Source of the DNA: Siphonodentalium dalli
Lineage: Eukaryota; Mollusca; Scaphopoda; Gadilida; Siphonodentaliidae
NCBI GenBank assembly: GCA_032622095.1
Contig: CP136061.1
Coordinates: 64,047,127 to 64,111,126, forward strand
Length of the DNA stretch: 64,000 bases
Direction: 5' to 3'
Positions within the stretch are counted from its first letter, which is position 1. The number at the start of each line of letters is the position of its first letter. Shown piece after piece: positions 24,101-35,009 of this stretch. The position numbers were made by a program, and so were the translations under genes. The notes under the pieces were generated by a model. It was not told where the DNA came from and did no database searches. It worked only from the letters and a program-made list of their open reading frames with translations.

Positions 24101-26134
24101 TCTTAAACATGCACCAGGTGCAGGGGTGGTGTATACAGTGGCCCATTTCATTCCCACTATCATGGCGCATGTCCACAAACTAGCACCGCGAGCATTGTTC
24201 TTCTCTGCTGGGAGATATTCGACGAGACAACTGCGGGGCGTCACACAGTTTGCTTCGGATAATGGTCAAGAAGTGTTGGTAGTCTGTACACTAGGGTCTT
24301 CTCCTTAGCAGATAGACATCTGTCCAAGGGAATGAGACAGCTAGCAACCTTCGAAACACTGTCGAAGTTGTCCACATATGCCAATGCGTTCGCTGAGTTT
24401 GTGAGTTGACGAACCATCTATTGAGAAGTGACTAGCTAACTGGTTCGCCAGGTGTACATGTCGTTATCCCATGGGATATGAGACACATACATAGAGATGA
24501 CCTTCTGTAAGCCACCGGGAAATGAATTGTTTGAAACGTATGATTAGAGGGACCCTACTCCCAGGAAGTGGTGAATACTTTGTCGGTGTGAGCGACCTAG
24601 ATTTATCAGACAAAGAAATGGAAGCTGGTCCAGATAATTATGGACGTGACGTGGCAAATCAGAATCTGTTATCAGGTAATTGTTCTGATATAACTATTCG
24701 GCGCACCTACGCTTACGGCCATTATCGATGCTTAGTGGAGACTGGATTTCGAAATGCCACATCGCGATATTAATTGTGGTGTTTCATCTTTCCAGAAGGA
24801 TACGAGCTATGTTATGCGTTTTGATACCTTTAAGTTGAACTAGTAGATGGTTTATGTACAGTTTCGTCCATACATACCGATATTATGACAAAAAGTTGAA
24901 ATTAATATGTGAAAATATCGATTCCTTTTCAATTTCTAGCCGCCAATTTAGCAGCGATCTTGGCTGTGAGTATCAATTGCCAAACCCTAATGAATACTTC
25001 ATGTCACTATTCCATATCAACATGTAATGGTGGATAGAAATCGCGAAACAATAACGCCCATCGTAAGAAAGTAAAGGAATGTAGACTTGTTTTCAAATTT
25101 CGGTCGCCATTTTGGCCGCCATCTTCGATTTGGAAAACAATTTCTTGCATGAGATGTAATGTAATTACTTCACCTCAGTATTTCCAACTCAATTGTAAGC
25201 ATGGGTGGAGTTGTCTCGCCCAATGATGTGAATATGAGGGAATTTCGGTGATTATTCAAAATCTGTCCGCCATTGTGGGCGCCATTTTGGATTTGGGAGA
25301 CTTTTATTTGGACATGGTACAAGGAAAGTTCTTCGCCTAAGTGTTCCCAACTTACAATAGTAAACAGGTGTGGGGTTATCATGACAATAATGCTCACTGA
25401 TGTTAAAATCAGCGATTTTCGGCAATTTATTATTTCTGGTGGCCATTTTGGCCGCCATCTTGGATTTGGGTTAATATTCCTCAACTCATGTATAAGAGAA
25501 ATCCTAGCTCGAGTATCTCCTGTAAATATATCTGCATGTGTGTTGTTATAATAGCAATAACATTCATTGATTCGAAACATAACATCACGTTATTAACGGA
25601 GATTAGGCTTTGACCTATGATACCGGCATTTGGGGAAAACGTGATATCGGACAAAAATATCCCGGAATGAATGCATATTATGGTCCCCATGTGTTCGCCA
25701 ATGACTCCTCTATATGATAAATGTATAACATGACGCAAAAAGTATAACATTTTCCCACAGAGACAAACGAAATGTGGTAACATGTCAGAAAAATAGCATA
25801 TTTTCACATTTCGGCGGCCATCTTGGCCGCCATATTGGATTCTGGTGTCGGATTTTTGGCTAATTTGTAAGGGTTGTATATTAGCATAACGAATCGAGCG
25901 GAAAACAAGACCGTATGTGCTATCATATTTACTATAATGGCGATCAAAGAGACCTGGTGCATTTAAAAAAAATGGCCGCCATGATGGACGCCATCTTGTC
26001 TGGAGTCTCTGCGGCCACTTTTTTTTCTTGTTAACAAGTGAAAAAAATTAGAGGAGACCTTAAGGAAGAAAATTAGTGGGGTGAAGTTAAGTCCTGGGGG
26101 GGGGTGCAGAGGTCGACCAATATCTCCTGGACTA
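21193..26134. mobile_element. Giant palindromic (foldback) element 2, 4.94 kb
   Basis: The element starts TAGTCCAGGAGATATTGG and ends in its reverse complement, with TGT duplicated at 21190-21192 and 26135-26137. The outer ~1.2 kb of each arm is nearly identical between sides (for example 21297-21600 against 25735-26040). The inner ~1.2 kb is alignable but much more diverged, with a ~140-bp segment present only on the left (about 22790-22930). The centre lies near 23700, so little is non-palindromic. The outer arms are built from diverged ~170-bp monomers, each with an ATGGC doublet. The open frames inside (21747-22148, 25170-25580, 24522-24773 and others) are mirror copies without a recognisable domain. 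Confidence 0.85.
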
Positions 26135-26323
26135 TGTGCGAACGGATTGATTTGCACAAATTTGTGCGCATATCTTGAGCAATGTGGTTAACTATATTGA
26201 CAGCTGAAAATTTCGAGTGTAACCCTACACCCACTTGAGCTCCATTCATATTTTGCAAATAAATCAAACCTTGGAAGTCACTGTACGGCCTGTCGTTTTT
26301 GGCAATGTAATATGCGGATCGAA
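26135..26323 (-). pseudogene. hAT transposase middle fragment
   Basis: Minus-strand reading gives RSAYYIAKNDRPYSDFQG, then LHSKFSAVNIVNHIA and LCKSIRS, which is the stretch between the N-terminal zinc-finger part and the catalytic fold in KIAA1586-like hAT proteins. The open frame runs on into the palindrome on one side and into the poly-G end of element B on the other, so only these 63 codons belong to the gene. Confidence 0.75.
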
Positions 26324-28038
26324 CAGGGGGGGGGGCCGAATTTTTTTTACGAGACATCAGGTGGGGGGGGGGGGGGGGTGGGTGGGTACCTGAGGCCGGA
26401 AACAGTTTTTGACCACCTTTTTTGCATTTTTTTTTCATTGACATATTTTCAACTGTTTTAAACATATTTGTTTATTTGTTGTGGCTTGTTGCAATATGAG
26501 AAGCACTAATACATTCAATATTGTTATAATTACCCCCATAACTTGATATAAAATGGAAAAATAGTGAATATTGTGGGGGTGGGTCCCAAAATTTTCATTG
26601 ATTTTTTTTGCGCGCAATTTTTTTTTATTGTGTCTGTTTCAGCTTGCTTGGCAGTTTTTATATTGAAATTGTCTAGTTCACGGTGTAGATCAATAAAAAA
26701 AATACCTCAGATAGCTCTAGGGTAGGGTGAACTTAATGCAGTCTGACAATATCAGCTAACAACTCATGACAGAATATTACAATAATTCTTATACTTTACT
26801 CATACAGTTAGTTGATGCATGAGTGTAATGTATGAACTAAATATTTGTATCAGTGTTTGTATACTAAATTGATTTTTAAATATACTTTTGTCAAATAATT
26901 ATTTGAATTGTCAAATTATTTGTTTCAGTGTTGTTGACAACCATCAATAAGTAAATAAGTAGACATGAAATAAAGTTTTAATAACATTTATTGAAAGAAA
27001 CAAAAATATAACCTTCCTTGGATAGTCTTCTGAAAAGTATAAAAATATTATTTAAATAGATGTGAAGAGGGGCCAGGACACATTACCGTTTTGTTCACTT
27101 GTAATTATTATATCCCATAATTACCTGCATATACTAGTATGTAAATGACACTTAATGTCTAATTCAGGCTAATTTGAAAATTATCAAAGAAGAAAAATTA
27201 ATTTACTTAATTATTGTATATTTATAAGATGATGTGCATGCAAGGAGGTCTAGTTTGAAGGCACACATAAAGGTCATGTACAGAATGTGTGTGAATTTCT
27301 TATTGCACATGAACTCCATCCAGTACATGACCGAAGTTCAGTTCTGATTGTCCAAATGAATCTCAGTAATATACATCTGTGTATATGGATTTGGCACTAA
27401 ATTGACCATCAACGTTCAAACTCAAAGGGTTAAGCATTATTTTAGGCCTAGTTCTAACTCGTAATGCGAGGTCGGGTCGGTGGTCATGCAGGCATACATA
27501 AAAGTTAATTCGTACACTGGTTCATATGCACATTTTCCTTTTTGGTATTACTATAGGCTCTAGGCCTACTAGTTGATGCTGGTTGATGTATAAATTTAAG
27601 TTTGTGTAATTTTTTATTCTACTGTAGGCCCTAACACTGGCCCTAGTTATTTTTTGTTGTCATTCCAGGGGATTCAACATATTTTTCATCTACTCACCAG
27701 CTGTACTCACACAGATGAATAGGCTGGGTTATAAATTTACCAATATAATCACATAATATTCTACCTTTGTTGATTGCTTAGAGTTCAATTTTGCACATGT
27801 TTGTTAACAGAAAGTAACATTTAATTTGGTCTTTCAAAGAAGGGACCAATATAGAGTGGTTGGTCGTTTTTACAGAGGGGACCAACATAAAGCTTTGATG
27901 ATTTGGGGTGGGTGTCTAAAATTTTTATGAAAAAAAAATGCAAGAAAGGGTGGGTGGGTGGGTGTAAAAAAATGGAAATGTAAAAAAAAGACCCCCACGT
28001 CTCGCAACTTTTTGTTACGCCCCCCCCCCCCCCCCCTG
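26324..28038. mobile_element. CAGGGGG-ended non-autonomous DNA element B
   Basis: Starts CA plus a G run (26324) and ends with a C run plus TG (28038). Both ends carry 'cgagac' near a long T run, then G-rich blocks ('ggtgggtgggta' against 'gggtgggtgggtgggtg'). The interior is AT-rich and non-coding. It separates the N-terminal and middle parts of the hAT pseudogene. Removing it with 7 bp keeps the reading frame (…ENVMQS then AYYIAKN). The flanking 7-mers match at only 5 of 7 positions, so the duplication is degraded. It has the same end type as element A. Confidence 0.6.
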
Positions 28039-28606
28039 GATTGCATGACATTTTCCGTTGATAACAGTTGTTTCCTTTGTAGTCTATCTACACTGTTCGT
28101 GATAACGTCGCGATCCTTTTGGAGAAGGAGGTCAGAATCATTCTTTTGGGCATCAGAATTGACATGCTTATATATTTTCTTCCTCAGTGATGACAACTCT
28201 GACTCACGAAATTTACCATTAGCTTCGATTGAGATTTCTCGCCATTCCTTGCTTAGAACTACACCCTGCGTCTTATTTGGGCCAAGATCCTTTACATCTA
28301 CACATGTTTGGCATCCTAATTTTCCATCCTTGCATATTAACCAAGGGAATATCTCTTTCTTGGATTTCCACATCTCATCTGACCACAATATTGGTTTCAC
28401 GAGCACAATCGTGACAGTGCCATTGTCAATGTCATTGGTGGCGCTGAGTTTTGAATTCTACTTATCGTCGTGATCGGCAAAGTTTTCCAGTGGTACCGTT
28501 GTCTCCCCGTTCGAACAGCTGTCCACTTCAGTCGATTTATTTGTATTTTGTTTCGTGAAAAACGACGACAAGTTACTCTGACGAGACATTATAATAGTAT
28601 TGTTGT
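28039..28606 (-). pseudogene. hAT transposase N-terminal part
   Basis: ATG at 28606 begins MSRQSNLSSFFTKQ, a typical start of this hAT group. After one in-frame stop (28458-28460) the same frame continues with LWSDEMWKSKKEIFPWLICK, then the zinc-finger-like GKLGCQTCVDVKDLG and LSKEWREISIEANG, and ends at VMQS against element B. The Cys pair plus Trp-rich context resembles the TTF-type finger of KIAA1586-like proteins. The glycine run seen in the longer open frame is the poly-G end of element B, not protein. Confidence 0.75.
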
Positions 28607-28619
28607 GAATATGCTGAGA

Positions 28620-29075
28620 AACACCGCTCGTGCCGGTATACAACGTATGTTCGGGTTGCTCGTGTTAAGGTATGTTATAGTATACAGTAGTTTATTCTCA
28701 TCGCATGACGGCTATCTATACACACTCCCAGATTCCGACTTTCTCACATCAATTATACTCCAGCATATACTCTGTAGGTACGGCCCATTCATTGCAGGAA
28801 AAGTCATTCAAACTCAGTTGTGCAGCATGCTTACTCCAAGTCCAACACCTTCCTTCTTCACACACATTTTCTCCTATCAGTTATAACTTACACGTGCAAA
28901 CAACTTGGGTCAATGACGGTCATAATGCTATCGTATATCATTCATTCTATGTCATATACTAGGTTACAATCTCACGGGTACCCACTTATATATCCAAGAA
29001 ATTGAAAAATGATTACAAAAATTAAATGTATAACTGATTACAAAGAATGTGAGGATACATTATAGCTGATTACAA
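28620..29075 (-). mobile_element. Possible 3' LTR of a gypsy-type element
   Basis: This non-coding block directly follows, on the minus strand, the pol 3' end at 29395-29085, where a 3' LTR should lie. It contains an AATAAA-like 'gaataaact' on the minus strand near 28695. Neither the exact TG...CA boundaries nor a second LTR copy in the window was found, so the call rests on position. Confidence 0.3.
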
Positions 29076-29084
29076 GATCAATTG

Positions 29085-29395
29085 TGTTGTTTATATCTGG
29101 TGCTTGACACCAAACGACCGCTTCTGGTATGACTCAAAAGTACCACTATCAAGGTTTCTATCAGAGTCTCTTCCATTCTTATCAGACTCACTTCCTCCGT
29201 TGTTGAGAATGGTATTTTTTGAAGATGCCTGCGGTTTCATCTTAGAATTCCTTGGTGTGTTTTAACAAGATAACTCCTACTAGGTGTCTCTGGTGTGGCA
29301 TCATCACTAATTATACCCGGCTCGCTCCAGTGTTTATCTTTCACAGTGCGTATTCGAACATGATCACCTGAATGTGGGGTGCCGATCGAGTTAAA
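29085..29395 (-). pseudogene. Ty3/gypsy-type pol, integrase C-terminal remnant
   Basis: On the minus strand the frame reads DHVRIRT and KHWSEPG, then SRSYLV, then (after a stop in place of Arg) NRRHL, and further on HTRSGR. This is the signature of the integrase C-terminal end of Ty3/gypsy retrotransposons (W..G/P..., P-R-S-Y, R-R-N-R-R-H-L, R-S-G-R). Only about 100 codons remain, with at least one stop, and the rest of pol and gag is absent upstream. The copy is dead. Confidence 0.7.
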
Positions 29396-29950
29396 CTGTT
29401 AAATAACTTTCATTGGCACAGACTCAGTCTTAAAAATATATATACGCTACGAATATATGACTCACGAGTCATGATGTGATCAAGTTCGATTTGGACGGGT
29501 GCAGAGTATAAAATATTTGTTTCATTAGCTCATTTTCGTCTGTACTGGACAAATTAAATGGGTGGACGGCGTTCCCCGACGAAAAAGGTGGGGGGACGGC
29601 GTTCCCCCGCAATTCATCACTGCATGTCATGTTTGCAATCATCAAATGATAGCATTTCTAAATTCTACCGTGAAGTTGATGCTCTTTACGAGAATAGAAC
29701 CATGAACATAATTCTGACACTTGTCAGATATTAATCCCTGTCTGAAATTAATAATGACACTACCGACTATTAGTACTACTACTGTCATATTAAGTAACAA
29801 ATTAACAACTATTATTATACATGAAACAGTTCCATTCTGATATTGATAAACTGTAGACAACTTCAAGCGTCGACTAACACAGCTGGTTCAAAAATATGTG
29901 ACAGTATTGAAACATAAAACACAAAGTATTATGTGAAAGCATGTTGTTCA
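29396..29950. other. Unassigned stretch
   Basis: Contains a local direct repeat 'gacggcgttccccgac'/'gacggcgttcccccgc' near 29560-29610. No coding region, RNA or further repeat recognised. Confidence 0.35.
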
Positions 29951-29952
29951 TA

Positions 29953-30358
29953 ACATTATGATAGATATGAGCGTCAGTAGCGAGGGAAATATTGAAAGGA
30001 AATTCCGCTAGATGAAATGCCACGAGTATAATAACATTCGCACGAAAGTAGGAAACTTCTGGTAACGAACCACATGGCAGTTATGGTCTGACCAATTCTA
30101 TCATACCTGATAGGCTCTATAATAATTCCATAGATGTATTTCTCACAATAATCTTAACATTATGATATATACGATCATCAGTAGCGAGGGAATTATTGAA
30201 AGAAAATTCTGCTAGTTGAAACGCCACGAGTATAATAACATTCGCACGAATTTAGGAGACTTCGGGTAGTAAACCACGTGGCATTTACGGTCTGACCAAT
30301 TCTATCATACCTTATAGGCTCTATAATAATTCCATAGATGTATTTCTCACAATAATCA
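29953..30358 (+). repeat. Tandem duplication of ~203 bp
   Basis: Two adjacent copies share 'cagtagcgaggga', 'gccacgagtataataacatt', 'cggtctgaccaattctatc'-type words and 'tagatgtatttctcacaata'. They differ by scattered substitutions. The block sits just upstream of the open frame at 30361. Confidence 0.6.
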
Positions 30359-30360
30359 AT

Positions 30361-31152
30361 GTGCGTCGTAAGTCATTGAAACGATGGCCGTTCTATGGCG
30401 AATTGGTCAATTGTTGTTGTCATGGTCAATTCCAAGATGCAATAATATCGGCTTTTTCGAAAACACGGAACAAGTGTATGTTTGAAGCGAAACGGTCCAT
30501 GAATTCTAAACCAATAATTATAAAAACGAATGAGGAGGCAACCAGAAAGATATATTGTATCGACAAATTGAATTTGTTGAGTTGCTGTAAAACTCGAAAT
30601 TCAGAAAGATACTCCCTTAGACATCTTGTTGGTTACACAGTAGGAATAAAACTGAAGAATCCCATCGCGTACAGCCGGTTATATTGGGACAGTTCATGCG
30701 TGACTAATCTGGGCAAGCACAATAAATGTCGGGAGGCGACCAAAAAGTTACCCCCTTTCCCACTGTGGTTTACAAAGCAGGACATAGATCCAAATAGTTC
30801 AGTGTGAAAGGCTTCCTTTAGCGGAAAAATGCAGAAAACAGACAGTGTGTATGACAATGGTATAACAAAGACAAGAGACAAATTTCACTGCAAAATATTT
30901 TGTTTCTGGATTCACTGTAAATGTTTTCCGAGGCGAGCTGTCAGATGTGGTCCTGCATGCTCCATGGTGCACCTCAAAATCGAAGGACTGACCCCACATT
31001 GGCGGCACTCTTGGATGGGAATAGCGAACATGCATGCATGGAATGGACCAGCATGGAATGCTTCCGAATCCATGAGATGTAGTGACAACACAGCCTCATC
31101 TCCTGGAGGCAATGTCCATCCAAGAAATGGAGAAGAAAGGCAAGTATCCTGA
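30361..31152 (+). pseudogene. Unrecognised open frame with one internal stop
   Basis: An ATG frame of 148 codons (MRRKSLKRWPFYGELVN...) ends at 30807. The same frame reopens at once and runs to 31152, so about 260 codons are read with a single stop. The first part is basic and Cys-containing and no domain was recognised. Similar open pieces continue in other frames to about 31750 (for example CAATGQTQDNLKAFLKGRQP), consistent with a decayed repeat-encoded gene. It may also be chance. Confidence 0.3.
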
Positions 31153-33120
31153 CTAGGTCGCCTGGTTCTTCGAGGAACAAATTCCGGTGCCTCGGTATTT
31201 ACTTTATAAGCGTGTGTAGGTTCTGGCTAAGGAGCCAAAGAAGGCCATTAACTGGAAGGCCAAGGCCACACTGGAGGTGGAGAAAAGAAAGCAGGTGTAT
31301 AACAGGGATAAAAGTTTTGCCCAAAACCTGGAGGGACAGAAGCCGGAAAAGAGTCCCAAACTGAGGGCAGGTCGAAGCCTGTGCAGTAAATTACCCTGGA
31401 ATGCAGGCGGTGACAGTTTACACATGTCTTCCTATTTGAGAGGAACGACCATGTGTCTATAGTACTGGGGCTTTCCAGCCATGGCAAGAGACTGGCGTGT
31501 GCAGCGACAGGACAAACCCAGGACAATCTGAAGGCATTTCTCAAAGGGAGACAGCCACAGAACTTCCATACAATGCCCCTTTCTGCAATAGAAGTGGAGG
31601 CTGCAACTATGAACATAGAGGAGGCATGACCAGTCTCCAAACTTCTGGACACATGGGCCATATGGAGGGGGCATCAAGAGAGAGTCACATCAGAGGGGAA
31701 AGCGGAGGCTGCTTCCTTCGTAGGGCCACCAGAGAAGCTACTCTAGTCCCGGGCTTAAAATCTTGACGAGAAACTGAATCTTCATTCTCAGTTTTCTTTC
31801 TCGTAAAATCAGACGATTTGCTGCAGAAATGCTATAAAATGATTCTCGCATATTTTATCCACTAGCAAATGGGAAAAATACCTGTGTAAACAACAATAGA
31901 GACAAGAAGCACATGAAATTTTAGTCAACTATGGATGACATTGAACAGCAAATTTTTATGGATTTTAAGACCTGAGTCCAGAAGGAAGGCAGCCACCTGG
32001 GGCAGATACAGTTGTCGAAATTGGTCTTGGCAATAAGCAATGTCGAGGGACTTAAGCACCCATGTGAACATGTGAAATGTAAATTGTCACAGAATTCAAC
32101 TTTTCGTGGGTCATGTTCCCTTATTTGACAAGTGTAATCCGAAATTCATCAAGTTAAAACCACGCATCGGAATCATGATACGAAATTTGTATTGCTGAAT
32201 AGACAACTGATTCGCTCTAAAAGTGGTGCGATTCTCAATTTTTTTTGGCCTGGTATGCAATCATCAAAACATGATTTATCAAAACAACACAATAAACAAT
32301 AGCCATAGATATTATTGTTGTTACTGGTAAAGGATTTATTTAAAAGGGAACAAGAGTCAACTAAAGCGACGTAGCTTTGGTGTGTAGCGCAGAAGGAAAA
32401 GGATAGATTGGCTTACCTCAGAGGCTTTTATAAGAATGAAGCATGAGGTCATATCTGGTTGACAAGTTCGCGTAAAATAAATGTACCGAAGATATCTCGT
32501 ACAATTTCATTACCGACATTATGTTTAGCAAGAAATCGCCATCTGATTTTATATGTAAATTTTTCTGTGAAGAATGAAAGATTACCCAATAGTTCAGTGT
32601 CCAAGATATCTTTGACAGAGATCCAAGCAATCACAGCCTCTAAAAGACTACATATATACATGTATTATAGGTCAAAATGATTTACATTATAATTTTAAAC
32701 AATTAATTTACGGCCAGTTAATGGTCACATAACATTTGAATGTGACAAACTCCCATGACTTCTATATGGGCAAAATAATGACAACCAAACAACCATTGAA
32801 CTAAACTATAATTTTTCGTAATAGATAATCATTTATTGTACACAACAAACATTCACTCGGCTGTTTTATTTACAGGGCTTGCTTAATGCACATTCCTTTT
32901 TGTTACGCGACATTTTGCCTTTCCCTTTAACGTTAATTTGATTAGTAGTCAAGCTGGCCTGGTTTCAGAAATTTATCAAGATATTGTTGAATAAGTCTCA
33001 TGTACCAATAATAGACCAAGTCCATTGATATTTGTTTTAGTTATCACACTTATGACTTGAAAATTCATGAAAACTTAACTGTAAATCAATCTAAAATTTT
33101 CAGATTGAGCCATTTTTTTT
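31153..33120. other. Unassigned, partly decayed repeat
   Basis: About 31200-31950 has broken open frames in several phases and local similarity to 7640-7960. The remainder to 33120 is AT-rich with no feature recognised, apart from a short word near 32600 shared inverted with about 7170. Confidence 0.3.
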
Positions 33121-33122
33121 AA

Positions 33123-33278
33123 CTGTTATATGTAAAATAGTGACAATACTGTATTTAAATGTGGTGTAGATGATATAGAATGAGACAAACCTTGAACTGC
33201 TATCTGTATAATAGAGACAATACTGCATTTAAATGTGGTGTAAATGATATAGAATGATACAAACCTTGAACTGGTCAT
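33123..33278 (+). repeat. Tandem duplication of ~77 bp
   Basis: Two copies of 'gacaatactgtatttaaatg' followed by 'gtgtagatgatatagaatga' and 'acaaaccttgaactg', offset by about 77 bp. Confidence 0.6.
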
Positions 33279-33988
33279 CATAGTTTGATCGCACTGACAG
33301 ATGCTTGACATACTCATTCAAACTGTCAATATTAATCTTCCCTTCATATTTATTCTGGTTTTTGAGCTCCAATACTGAAATTTTTTCAAAAATTACAATT
33401 AAAAAATTATATGACGAGCAGCTTGCCGCAAACGAGAATAAACATTTGACTGTCACTCATCAAATATTTTTCGGTATCCACTCAAACACTAATTTTTTTT
33501 TATTACACGCGTTTCAAACGAAATACATGTTCTCATAAACGCCTTCAATTGATGCACCAAAGCCAACAGCTGATATCTGTCCATTACTCAGTCTTACTTC
33601 ACTGCCCACAACAGAGAAATATAGTTCCGATATTAATCCATTTATTTCCCTTTAAGTATGTCAGTATTCAACACAAAATAATTTTATCAAGAGGTCCAAG
33701 AAAATTTATTGGTTTAATTATGAACATCGGAAACGTTCATGTTAACCGTATGGCAAAATGCACTGGTTCCTACAGGAGCTAATTGTGTGAAGTTTGTATA
33801 TAAGATGGTGTATGTACATCCAACCAAAAGCCATTGACTGGAGGTAGCGACGTGTTCCACGCGGTGTCCGACACTATGCTATGAATTTGGATAGTCACTA
33901 TAAGCTAGTGTTTCATGTCTATTTTTATTCGCCGACTACTCATCAAAGACAGGCGATTTAATTAGATAAGTGGACATTTTATATGTCT

Positions 33989-34207
33989 GTTAACATGTAT
34001 TCCATGTGTATATAGTTTGTGCCACGTCGTGTGGAATTGTTGGATTTGCAAATTTCATGAAAGTTAACATGTATTCCATGTGTATATAGTTTGTGCCACG
34101 TCGTGTGGAATTGTTGGATTTGCAAATTTCATGAAAGTTAACATGTATTCCATGTGTATATAGTTTGTGCCACGTCGTGTGGAATTGTTGGATTTGCAAA
34201 TTTCATG
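33989..34207 (+). repeat. Triplicated 74-bp unit
   Basis: Three near-identical 74-bp units begin 'gttaacatgtattccatgtg' and contain 'gtgccacgtcgtgtggaatt'. Diverged units of the same family lie inverted at about 36360-36600. The minus frame at 33990-34199 is the repeat read through. Confidence 0.75.
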
Positions 34208-34787
34208 CAATCATTCTGTTGGATGGTTTGTAGTTTGTAGTTTCAACCTCTCCGCGTTCCCTGCCGATGTGAAGCCTGCATGTCGGGTCGCTTTAAGATA
34301 GACCTCTATTTTTAACCAGTTTAAACTGGTTAATCTCCGAGGTTAGCCGATTGAATGCGAGTTGTGATAAGCAAAAAATCATGCTGGGTTGGTAATGTTA
34401 CCGAATAGCGCCCTCCCAAGTGCGGTATCCCTTTGTGGTTACTTCACATGTGCGAATGTTTCAAGTGTGAAAGTTTGATCCGTAATTAATCACTTGTTAG
34501 TGAATCGTTAGGACAATTGAAGTCTCTTTGTGTGAGAGGGTTATCGCTGTTGCGTCAAGAATTAATTGATCAATATGAATTAGCTTGTTTGATCAAAATA
34601 TAACGTCTGTCAGTGTAGCAATTGAGGAAATTCTTGTTCCTGTATTTGAGAGTCGAACTCTGTGACCTTCTCACGGAGGCCCGGTTCCTTTACGTAACAG
34701 GTTGTGGCGTTCTGGTCTCGTCGGTATTAAAGACGCTTGGCATTTTTATGCGAAATTATCACCTCCCGGCCATTTTCCGGCAAAATA

Positions 34788-35009
34788 TTAACCTTTGACT
34801 TCTAAGGAACGCAGCTTAGTTAGGCGTTTAGATTTGAATAAAGAGCATTTTTTCGACAATATTTCACCCAATTTACGGGTACGTCGGAAGACAAGACGTG
34901 GTGGTTCCTCAAATATTTCCTGCATTGAGGCTTCTTTAGAAAGAATTCCCCAGTTGTCCTTCAGGATATTACCAATTCTTTTGGCGCCTGGGTGGTATAT
35001 TGTGCACAT
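34788..35009 (-). pseudogene. Penelope-like or related RT fragment
   Basis: The minus frame reads GAKRIGNILKDNWGIL, then IFEEPPRLVFRRTRKLGEIL. The string 'F.EPP...FRR.RKL...L' near the end of the reverse transcriptase is a pattern I associate with Penelope-like elements, usually as PP...RR..NLRDLLV. Only 73 codons are left and nothing else of the element is visible. The plus-strand frame over the same bases is a by-product. Confidence 0.5.

Larger units (their letters stand above)
18928..28606 (-). pseudogene. hAT-type transposase pseudogene (KIAA1586-like), split by three insertions
   Basis: Four minus-strand segments line up in order as one protein of about 740 residues; the KIAA1586-type hAT family is close to this length. 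The segments are 28606-28039 (N-terminal zinc-finger-like part), 26323-26135 (middle), 21192-21096 (start of the catalytic fold) and 20304-18928 (catalytic and dimerisation part). They are separated by a CAGGGG-ended element, a 4.94-kb palindrome and a pearl element. In-frame stops occur near 28458 and at several points between 19740 and 19896, so the gene is dead even without the insertions. The first catalytic Asp region reads INSTTIS where the family usually has DEST. hAT transposases cut and paste DNA in the nucleus; this copy cannot. It could be a decayed transposon or a lost domesticated gene; I saw no TIRs. Confidence 0.75.

Noticed and set aside
21747-25580. Matching frames starting MFRINECYCYYNN in both orientations
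   Set aside because: Mirror copies in the arms of palindrome 2, made of ~170-bp monomers; no domain and no independent support.
27820-28406. Glycine-run protein (VMQSRGGGGG...)
   Set aside because: The glycines are the poly-G terminus of element B, read in frame after the true coding part ends.
27958-28473. 171-codon plus frame
   Set aside because: Antisense to the hAT N-terminal region and runs through the C-run end of element B.
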